Source of the DNA: a virus
Length of the DNA: 20,366 bases
IMG/VR virus record: IMGVR_UViG_3300017779_000226
Coordinates: 1-20,366 of that record
Strand: one strand, 5' to 3'
A model generated the notes under the pieces. It was given only the letters and a program-made list of their open reading frames with translations. It did not search any database and was not told the origin of the DNA. Within the stretch, counting starts at the first letter, position 1; each line of letters starts with the position of its first letter. Positions 7,635-13,266 of the stretch are shown here, piece after piece. The translations under genes and the position numbers were made by a program.

Positions 7635-8291
7635 ATGAAACTAATTACAGAGGAACTTACTGACGTTAAATTGCTTGCAGAAGCAGATGAAAACGGCAAA
7701 AAGTCACACAAAATAAAGGGGATATTCATGCAGGCGAATATTAAGAACCGTAATGGTCGTGTTTATCCTATGGAAGTTTTAGAAAACGAAGTAAACAGAT
7801 ATAGAAAAGAATTTATCAATAAAAAGAGAGCATTTGGTGAGTTAGGACATCCTGACGGACCAACTGTAAACTTAGAGAGAGTGTCACACTTAATTACATC
7901 ATTAGAAGGCGACGGCAAAGGTAACTACATTGGCGAAGCAAAAGTGACTGATACACCTTATGGTAAGATTGTGAAGTCTTTGATAGACGAAGGCGCACAA
8001 CTAGGAGTTTCATCAAGGGGCATGGGTTCTTTGGAGAATAAAGGCGGTACTAACTATGTAAAATCAGACTTTTACTTAGCAACTGCTGCCGACATTGTAG
8101 CAGACCCATCTGCTCCATCAGCATTTGTACAAGGTGTTATGGAAGGTAAAGAGTGGGTATGGGACAATGGTATCGTTAAAGAAAAAGATATTTCTGAGAT
8201 ACAACAAGAGATTGAAGCTGCTCGTAGTTTTGAGTTAGCTGAAAAACAAACTGCTGCTTTTGAAAAATTTATGCGAAAAGTTGCAAAATAA
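7635..8291 (+). CDS. 21: Prohead core protein protease (gp21-like)
   Basis: This serine protease is housed inside the prohead and cleaves scaffold, core and capsid proteins before DNA packaging. The 218 residues match T4 gp21 (212). The family signature is present: NIKNRNGRVYPMEVLENEV (about 35-53), AFGELGHPDGPTVNLERVSHLI (66-87) containing candidate catalytic histidines H72 and H85, and QLGVSSRGMGS (122-132) with candidate nucleophile S126 or S127. ADIVADPSAPSAFV follows near 153. A His-Ser arrangement like this is known for the T4 gp21/herpesvirus assemblin-like fold. The ribosome site is AAAGGA. It lies between the core proteins and their main substrate, the gp22 scaffold. Confidence 0.93.
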   Translation: MKLITEELTDVKLLAEADENGKKSHKIKGIFMQANIKNRNGRVYPMEVLENEVNRYRKEFINKKRAFGELGHPDGPTVNLERVSHLITSLEGDGKGNYIGEAKVTDTPYGKIVKSLIDEGAQLGVSSRGMGSLENKGGTNYVKSDFYLATAADIVADPSAPSAFVQGVMEGKEWVWDNGIVKEKDISEIQQEIEAARSFELAEKQTAAFEKFMRKVAK

Positions 8292-8297
8292 TAAATA
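8290..8297 (+). promoter_or_regulatory. Late-promoter-like box upstream of scaffold gene
   Basis: AATAAATA followed by G overlaps the gp21 stop codon and lies 48 bases before the scaffold ATG. It has seven of eight consensus matches. The high demand for scaffold and capsid protein makes a promoter here plausible, and the next intrinsic terminator is after gp23. Confidence 0.6.
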
Positions 8298-8306
8298 GTA
8301 GTACGC

Positions 8307-8324
8307 AAATTAATTAATTAATTT
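8307..8324 (+). repeat. 18-bp A/T-only palindrome in the scaffold leader
   Basis: Half-site AAATTAATT followed by its exact complement. It ends 21 bases before the gp22 ATG and just before the ribosome site ATAGGAGAG. That is almost the same spacing as the similar palindrome 2229-2246 before gp18. It is built of TTAA repeats, so chance in AT-rich DNA cannot be excluded. Confidence 0.55.
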
Positions 8325-8345
8325 TGACTTATAGGAGAGTTAAAA

Positions 8346-9620
8346 ATGGAAGAAAATAAAACAATCGTTTCTGAAGCTCCTAAGGGTGCAGACGCTCCAA
8401 AAGCAGGCGCAGGTAAAGCTGAGCCAATGCAGAAAATGGGTGATTTTGAAGATGGCGGAAAAGCAGTGACTTCTCCAACAGACACAAGTTCAACTGACCA
8501 TGCAAAAAAAGCTAAAAAAGATACGTCCGCTCCTACGAAAGGCGCAGCTACAGCAGAACCAATGCAAAAATTGAATGCTGAAGATGAAAAAGAAAACGAT
8601 AAAGTAAAAAAAGAAGCGGCACATGATGACGCTGATGAAAAAGAAGACGATAAAGAAAAAGAAATGTCTGAAATGCCGAAAACAAAAGCTGGTATAATTC
8701 AAGCTATGTATGACGCAATGGGCAAAAAGAAAAAATCAGACTTAGCCGCTTCATACGGAAAAATGATGGCAGCTATGAATGGCGACGAAGATGAAAAAGA
8801 CATGGACGAAGCTAAACATTCTGATGAAGAAGATAAAGAGAAAAAAGAAAAAATGGAAAAAAGAGTTAAAGACATTGACGTAAAAGAAGATGTTGCTGCT
8901 CTAGTTTCTGGTGATGACACTTTATCTGAAACTTTTAAAGACAAAGCTGCTACTATCTTTGAAGCTGCTGTTAAATCAAAAGTGAAAACTGAGATTAGCA
9001 GATTAGAAGATGAGTATTCTGCTGAGTTATCTGAAGCAACTGAAACATTCAAAAACGATTTAACAAACAAAGTTGACAATTACTTAAACTATGTTGTTGA
9101 ACAATGGATGTCAGAAAACGAACTTGCTATTGAAAAAGGTATCAAGGGAGAAATTGCTGAAGACTTTATTGGTGGTTTAAAACAATTATTTGAAGACCAT
9201 TACATTGATATACCAGATGAAAAGTATGACGTACTTGAAGCTAAAGAAAACGAAGTTGAAGAGCTGAAAGCTAAGTTAAACGAAACAACTGAGAAATCAA
9301 TGGAAATGAAAAAACAAATTAACGAATTTTCAAAAGATGAAATTTTAGACGAAGTAACTTCAGGTCTTGCAGACACGGAAGTTGAGAAACTAAAATCATT
9401 AATTGAAGATGTTAGTTACGACGGTGCAGACGAGTATAAGAAAAAGTTAACTACTATTAAAGAAAGTTACTTTGGAAATGCTAAATCAGCACCTGCTGAA
9501 ACGGTAAACGTTGACGCACAATCTAACTCCGAAGATGGTAACACAGTAACAGATATGTCTGATAGCATGTCTCGTTATACGGATGCAATCAGTAGGGTAA
9601 AAAGTAGAGATATCTACTAA
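8346..9620 (+). CDS. 22: Major prohead scaffold protein (gp22-like) with long charged N-terminus
   Basis: This protein forms the internal core on which the gp23 shell assembles and is then digested by gp21. At 424 residues it is much longer than T4 gp22 (269). The C-terminal part from about residue 180 (DVAALVSGDDTLSETFKDKAATIFEAAVKSKVKTEISRLEDEY) is the recognisable gp22 region, followed by long heptad-like helices to about residue 370. The first 175 residues are low-complexity and full of Lys/Glu/Asp, with a duplicated motif AEPMQK at residues 25-30 and 70-75. The tail (DSMSRYTDAISRVKSR) is conserved-looking. It has a strong ribosome site (AGGAGAG) and its own late-promoter-like box. The capsid gene follows 26 bases later. 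Confidence 0.92.
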   Translation: MEENKTIVSEAPKGADAPKAGAGKAEPMQKMGDFEDGGKAVTSPTDTSSTDHAKKAKKDTSAPTKGAATAEPMQKLNAEDEKENDKVKKEAAHDDADEKEDDKEKEMSEMPKTKAGIIQAMYDAMGKKKKSDLAASYGKMMAAMNGDEDEKDMDEAKHSDEEDKEKKEKMEKRVKDIDVKEDVAALVSGDDTLSETFKDKAATIFEAAVKSKVKTEISRLEDEYSAELSEATETFKNDLTNKVDNYLNYVVEQWMSENELAIEKGIKGEIAEDFIGGLKQLFEDHYIDIPDEKYDVLEAKENEVEELKAKLNETTEKSMEMKKQINEFSKDEILDEVTSGLADTEVEKLKSLIEDVSYDGADEYKKKLTTIKESYFGNAKSAPAETVNVDAQSNSEDGNTVTDMSDSMSRYTDAISRVKSRDIY

Positions 9621-9646
9621 CAATTAAAAACTAAGGAGAGACTTAA

Positions 9647-10909
9647 ATGTTTAATTCGCAAAACTTACAAGAGAAATGGTCTCCAGTTCTTAATCATGCG
9701 GACTTGCCAAAAATTGACAATCCGTACAAAAGAGCTGTGACATCAGTAATCTTGGAAAACCAAGAAAAAGCGGCGAAAGAAGACAAAGCATTCTTAGGTG
9801 AAATTGCAAACGTAACAGGTAGCGCAGTTGCTAACTGGGACCCTATTTTGATTTCACTTGTAAGAAGAGCAATGCCAAATCTTATTGCCTACGACATCTG
9901 TGGTGTACAACCAATGACTGGTCCAACTGGTCTTATCTTCGCTATGAAGAGCAGATTTACTTCTAACTCAGGAACTGAAGCTTTATTTAATGAAGCGGAT
10001 TCAGATTTCTCTGGAACTGGAACACATTCAGCAACATTGAATCCTGGTTTAATGAACGACACAACAACATCCGTTACTGCTGGTACTGGTATTGCAACAG
10101 CGACTGCTGAAGCTTCATCATCATTTGCAGAAATGGCATTCTCAATTGAGAAATCAACTGTAACAGCTAAGACTAGACAGTTAAAAGCTGAGTACACAAT
10201 GGAACTTGCACAAGACCTTAAAGCAATTCACGGCTTAGACGCTGAAACTGAACTTGCTAACATTCTTTCTGCTGAGATCCTTGCTGAAATCAATAGAGAA
10301 GTTGTGAGAACAATTTACGAAAAAGCTAAAAAAGGTGCTAACACTAATACAACTACATCTGGTACTTTTGATTTAGATACGGACTCTAACGGTAGATGGT
10401 CTGTTGAAAAATTCAAAGGACTAATGTTCCAAGTTGAAAGAGACGCTAACGTAATTGCACAAGAAACGAGAAGAGGAAGAGGTAACATTGTTATTTGTTC
10501 TTCAGACGTTGCTTCTGCTTTACAAATGGCGGGTATCTTAGATTACGCTCCTGCGTTAAACAACAGTTTAAATGTTGATGACACAGGTAACACTTTTGCT
10601 GGTACTCTAAACGGTAGATACAAAGTGTACATTGACCCTTATGCGTCAAACAACACAGCGGCACAATACTACACAGTAGGTTATAAAGGTACTTCACCTT
10701 ATGACGCTGGTATGTTCTATTGTCCGTATGTACCTCTACAAATGGTTAGAGCAGTTGGTGAGAACACTTTCCAACCAAAAATTGGTTTCAAAACAAGATA
10801 CGGTCTTGTAAGAAATCCATTTGCGGAAGCAAGTGCTCAAGCTTCTGACACAGGTACTGACCAAGCAAACATCTATTACAGAATGGTTAAAGTTACTAAC
10901 CTAATGTAA
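9647..10909 (+). CDS. 23: Major capsid protein (gp23-like)
   Basis: This is the HK97-fold shell protein. The 420 residues compare with 521 in T4 gp23. The conserved block VRRAMPNLIAYDICGVQPMTGPTGLIFAMKSRF (about residues 73-105) closely matches T4 (VRRAIPQLIAFDIAGVQPLNGPT). AKTRQLKAEYTMELAQDLKAIHGLDAETELANILSAEILAEINREVV is the E-loop/spine helix region. IGFKTRYGLVRNPFAEA near the C-terminus is also typical. A likely gp21 cleavage site is LGE (50-52), which fits the L/I-X-E rule and would release a propeptide of about 52 residues, shorter than the 65 in T4. The ribosome site AAGGAGAG is one of the strongest here, and a clear terminator follows. These suit the most abundant virion protein. Confidence 0.98.
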   Translation: MFNSQNLQEKWSPVLNHADLPKIDNPYKRAVTSVILENQEKAAKEDKAFLGEIANVTGSAVANWDPILISLVRRAMPNLIAYDICGVQPMTGPTGLIFAMKSRFTSNSGTEALFNEADSDFSGTGTHSATLNPGLMNDTTTSVTAGTGIATATAEASSSFAEMAFSIEKSTVTAKTRQLKAEYTMELAQDLKAIHGLDAETELANILSAEILAEINREVVRTIYEKAKKGANTNTTTSGTFDLDTDSNGRWSVEKFKGLMFQVERDANVIAQETRRGRGNIVICSSDVASALQMAGILDYAPALNNSLNVDDTGNTFAGTLNGRYKVYIDPYASNNTAAQYYTVGYKGTSPYDAGMFYCPYVPLQMVRAVGENTFQPKIGFKTRYGLVRNPFAEASAQASDTGTDQANIYYRMVKVTNLM

Positions 10910-10937
10910 TATTACCTTTGCGGTGTAAATTATAAAG

Positions 10938-10970
10938 AGAGGGGAATTAATTTTCCCCTCTTTTTTTTTG
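10938..10970 (+). terminator. Rho-independent terminator after the capsid gene
   Basis: The 9-bp perfect stem AGAGGGGAA (10938-10946) / TTCCCCTCT (10953-10961) has a 6-base loop and runs into nine T residues (10961-10969). The stem can be extended by A-T pairs into the T-run. It lies 28 bases after the gp23 stop and closes the head-gene transcript. It is the only classical intrinsic terminator I see in the window. Confidence 0.93.
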
Positions 10971-10971
10971 G

Positions 10972-10979
10972 AATAAATA
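10972..10979 (+). promoter_or_regulatory. Possible late promoter after the capsid terminator
   Basis: AATAAATA directly follows the terminator T-run and lies 5 bases before the next ATG. A restart of transcription is needed here because the terminator ends the capsid transcript. If it works like a T4 late promoter the mRNA would begin at or next to the ATG, giving a leaderless message. It lacks the G that follows the other late boxes. Confidence 0.4.
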
Positions 10980-10984
10980 ATCAT

Positions 10985-11242
10985 ATGAAAATACTAATAC
11001 AATATCTCTGGATAACAATCATATCGCTTATCATATTAGTGTGTGCTATGATGATACCTACATCTAAGGATCCTTTACCTTTAGAAGAAAAAATGGATGA
11101 GATAAGAGAAAAAGAAAAAGTATTAACAGATACAGAAAAAGAATTAAAGAAATTATCAGACGATAAAGCGTGGGAAGAGGTAGATGAGACAACAACTATC
11201 ATAACACCACTACCTAAACCAGGGACAGACATTAGGGGTTAG
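10985..11242 (+). CDS. Small membrane-anchored protein with coiled coil, function unknown
   Basis: I do not recognise this 85-residue protein. Residues about 4-25 (ILIQYLWITIISLIILVCAMMI) form one hydrophobic membrane segment. They are followed by a charged helix with heptad-like pattern (LEEKMDEIREKEKVLTDTEKELKKLSDDKAWEEV) and a Pro/Thr-rich tail (TTIITPLPKPGTDIRG). A cysteine sits late in the hydrophobic segment, but the residues before it (LV) do not make a good lipobox. This layout recalls small inner-membrane spanin-like or superinfection proteins, but nothing specific supports either. It has no Shine-Dalgarno sequence. It lies between the gp23 terminator and the gp3-like tail gene. Confidence 0.65.
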   Translation: MKILIQYLWITIISLIILVCAMMIPTSKDPLPLEEKMDEIREKEKVLTDTEKELKKLSDDKAWEEVDETTTIITPLPKPGTDIRG

Positions 11243-11255
11243 ACTAAATAGTAAT

Positions 11256-11858
11256 ATGACAGATAGTACAATAACTACTAAACAACCAAGTGGTGCAGGT
11301 TTAGATTACGCTGATCCTACTAAGTTTAAATTTCAGATGGTAAAATTACCACTTGTAGAGTTTAATACAGTAGCAGCTCAAATACCAGATGTATCATTAT
11401 CAGAATTAAATCAACCTACTCGTTTACAACAACTGAAAATACCAGGTAATGATATGACGTTTAGTGATTTAACAATTACTTTCTTAGTTGATGAAGAATT
11501 ACAAAACTATAGAAAAGTACATGAGTGGATGGCAGCTTTAGCACAAGTTGATAGTGATGAGAAATTTCAAGCACTATTAGCAGAAGGACAAGATAGAATG
11601 CCAAACTCTCAAACAAGAGGCATACAAAGTGAACCAGGTAAATCTGGTTTAGCAACACCTGATGGTGCAATATACTCAGACGCAAAACTAGTACACTTAA
11701 CAAATAGAAACATACCTAAAGTAGAGATATCATTTATAGATTGTTATCCTAAAGCTTTAAGTGCAATAGAATATAATCAAAACAATACAGACGTTGAATA
11801 TATTACAGCACAGGTAACATTTGGTTATAAGTACCACGAGTATTCTACACCATTTTAA
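11256..11858 (+). CDS. 3: Tail completion / tube-fold protein, probably gp3-like
   Basis: In marine T4-like phages the tail completion and sheath stabiliser gene 3 lies between gene 23 and uvsY, exactly this place. The 200-residue length fits (T4 gp3 is about 176). The sequence has tail-tube-like features: KFKFQMVKLPLVEFNTVAAQIPDVSLSELNQPT near the N-terminus resembles the opening strand and 'QLPSSELGE' segment of the tube protein here. DLTITFLVDEELQNYRKVHEWM (about 70-91) resembles its helix-entry region. The C-terminal strands are VEISFIDCYPKAL and VEYITAQVTFGYKYHEY. gp3 caps the end of tube and sheath. The assignment is mostly by synteny and fold-like pattern; another tube-fold tail protein is possible. 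It has no good ribosome site, and a TAAATAG sequence ends 5 bases before the ATG. Confidence 0.6.
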   Translation: MTDSTITTKQPSGAGLDYADPTKFKFQMVKLPLVEFNTVAAQIPDVSLSELNQPTRLQQLKIPGNDMTFSDLTITFLVDEELQNYRKVHEWMAALAQVDSDEKFQALLAEGQDRMPNSQTRGIQSEPGKSGLATPDGAIYSDAKLVHLTNRNIPKVEISFIDCYPKALSAIEYNQNNTDVEYITAQVTFGYKYHEYSTPF

Positions 11859-11866
11859 TTAAAAAC

Positions 11867-11881
11867 TTGCCAAATTGGCAA
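11867..11881 (+). promoter_or_regulatory. Operator-like palindrome covering the -35 of the uvsY promoter
   Basis: TTGCCAAATTGGCAA is a perfect dyad with 7-base arms around a central A. Its left half is the -35 box itself. This is the classic placement for a repressor or activator site. No T-run follows on the + strand, so it is unlikely to be a terminator for the preceding gene. Confidence 0.55.
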
Positions 11882-11895
11882 AAACGTGATATAAT
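11867..11895 (+). promoter_or_regulatory. Strong sigma70-type promoter for the uvsY-uvsW operon
   Basis: The -35 TTGCCA (11867-11872), a 17-base spacer, and a perfect -10 TATAAT (11890-11895) preceded by TG (extended -10, TGATATAAT) are present. The 11-base string GTGATATAATA is shared exactly with the gp55 promoter at 15319-15329. Transcription should begin near 11902, just at the start of the 36-codon gene, so that leader would be extremely short. Confidence 0.85.
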
Positions 11896-11898
11896 ATT

Positions 11899-12009
11899 AT
11901 GATGAAATATATAAATGAATTGAGATTTAAACTAGAAATATTGTGGATTGACCACCCACATAAAATTATGTTTAGTTTAGGTTTTATTATTGGAGCAATT
12001 TTACTATGA
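11899..12009 (+). CDS. 36-residue membrane peptide, coupled to uvsY
   Basis: This short gene reads MMKYINELRFKLEILWIDHP and then a C-terminal hydrophobic segment (KIMFSLGFIIGAILL, about residues 22-36), giving one probable membrane span with a charged N-terminal helix. Its stop TGA overlaps the uvsY ATG in an ATGA junction, the same kind of coupling used by uvsW, gp55 and the oxygenase here, which argues that it is translated. It begins only a few bases after the predicted transcription start, at either of two adjacent ATGs (11899 or 11902), with no room for a ribosome site. It could therefore be leaderless or a leader peptide. I do not recognise a family. Confidence 0.5.
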   Translation: MMKYINELRFKLEILWIDHPHKIMFSLGFIIGAILL

Positions 12010-12434
12010 ACTTAGAAGAACTACAAACACAAGCAGAAAAAGATTTAAAGATAGACGATACTGAACTAGATAGAGAAAGTTTAGCAACACCAATCTTACA
12101 CGCCAAATACCTTAAACACTTTTCCACATACTCACTTATGTTAACAAAAGCAAAAAGTGAATACTCACAACTATACAAAAGCAAATGGTTGTTTTACTTA
12201 GGTAAAGCAGAACCAGAGGCATACAAAGATAATAACTTTGAATTAAAAGTATTACGACAAGATGTAGGTACATTTATTGACGCTGATACTGATATTATTA
12301 AACAGAAACAAAAAGTAGATTACTTAAACGTAGTAAACAGTTACCTAGAGAATATACTTAAACAAATATCTAATCGTGGTTTTCAGATAAAGAACGCAAT
12401 AGATTGGAAAAAATTTACGGAAGGCGGAATATAA
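12006..12434 (+). CDS. uvsY: Recombination mediator UvsY
   Basis: UvsY loads the UvsX recombinase onto ssDNA coated with gp32 and so starts strand exchange and recombination-dependent replication. The 142 residues match T4 UvsY (137). The N-terminus MNLEELQTQAEKDLKIDDTEL follows T4 MRLEDLQEELKKDVFIDSTKL, and the C-terminus ISNRGFQIKNAIDWKKFTEGG follows T4 IKSRGFAIKHIQDMRAFEAG. The middle is Lys-rich, consistent with DNA binding. It is downstream of the 11867 promoter and translationally coupled to the 36-residue peptide. UvsX and gp32 are not in the window. Confidence 0.9.
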   Translation: MNLEELQTQAEKDLKIDDTELDRESLATPILHAKYLKHFSTYSLMLTKAKSEYSQLYKSKWLFYLGKAEPEAYKDNNFELKVLRQDVGTFIDADTDIIKQKQKVDYLNVVNSYLENILKQISNRGFQIKNAIDWKKFTEGGI

Positions 12435-12435
12435 T

Positions 12436-13266
12436 ATGATTTTTTGCATTGGTAATGGCGAAAGTCGTAAAGACTTTGATTTAGAAACATTAAGACCACA
12501 TGGTAAAATATATGGTGCTAACGGACTGTATAGAGATTTTACACCTGATATATTACTTGCAATGGATTATAATATATGCCATGAGATATATCGTAGTGGT
12601 TACGCATTTGAAAATATATGTTATCTAAGACAATGGTCAAAGAACCCAGCAACTGTATATGAAAACTTGTTTAAGAGAGAAACAGTTGATAAGTTTATAG
12701 GTAAAGATATTGCAGAACCTAAATTAACTCATTTAGATGAACACGAATGGGAAGGTGAAAAGAAGAAATTTTTTGTTTGTTGGGCAAACAATAGAGACTT
12801 AATGGCAAAACTAAGAGAAGATAGAATAAAGAATGGTTGGAATGAAGATGATTTAAAACTATATCTATCTAAAGACCAAGAAGGTTATCTAATTACATGG
12901 ACAAAGAGAAAAGACAAAGTACAAGGTCTTGGTAAGTATTACTATGAAAAGACTAATGCAGGTACTTTGATTGCTTTGATGGCGTCTGATAAAGATAGTA
13001 AGATATATCTAATAGGTTATGATTATTATAGTGAGACTGAACAAGTCAATAACATATACAAAGGTACAAAAGGTTATGTAGGTAAGAGTGCAAGTGCAAT
13101 CAAACCTAAGAACTGGTTAGACCATACTGAAAAATTATGTAAGAAATATCCTCAACATGAATATGTACATGTAGGTAAACCTATTGATAAATTCAAAGAC
13201 ATACCAAACTTGACTAATATCTCATATGCAGAATTAAATGAGCGAATTAAAAATAACAAAGTTTAA
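12436..13266 (+). CDS. Uncharacterised 276-residue protein with GNGxS-type N-terminus
   Basis: I do not know this protein. Its start, MIFCIGNGESRKDFDLETLRPHGKIYGANGLYRDFTPDILLAMD, has the layout of proteins with a Rossmann-like domain in which a GNGxS loop is followed by an 'I-ANG' strand and a 'PD-LL--D' strand. That layout is seen in DUF115/MptE-like enzymes and some sialyltransferase-fold glycosyltransferases. A second strand-like block is KIYLIGYDYYSE near residue 195. It has many Tyr, Lys and Trp residues, no signal peptide and no membrane segment. It begins one base after the uvsY stop with AAGGCGGAAT as ribosome site and overlaps uvsW by 29 bases, so it is made with the recombination proteins. 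A transferase acting on sugars or nucleotides is a guess from the motif only. Confidence 0.85.
   Translation: MIFCIGNGESRKDFDLETLRPHGKIYGANGLYRDFTPDILLAMDYNICHEIYRSGYAFENICYLRQWSKNPATVYENLFKRETVDKFIGKDIAEPKLTHLDEHEWEGEKKKFFVCWANNRDLMAKLREDRIKNGWNEDDLKLYLSKDQEGYLITWTKRKDKVQGLGKYYYEKTNAGTLIALMASDKDSKIYLIGYDYYSETEQVNNIYKGTKGYVGKSASAIKPKNWLDHTEKLCKKYPQHEYVHVGKPIDKFKDIPNLTNISYAELNERIKNNKV

Noticed and set aside
10491-10697. Minus-strand frame inside the capsid gene with Cys-rich product
   Set aside because: It is the complement of strongly conserved gp23 codons; no promoter or ribosome site supports it.
11867-11881. Palindrome as a terminator for the gp3-like gene
   Set aside because: The stem is short and AT-rich at its centre and no T-run follows on the + strand.
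11910-11917. TATAAATG as a late promoter for uvsY
   Set aside because: It mismatches the last base, lies inside the 36-codon gene, and a much better sigma70 promoter is just upstream.
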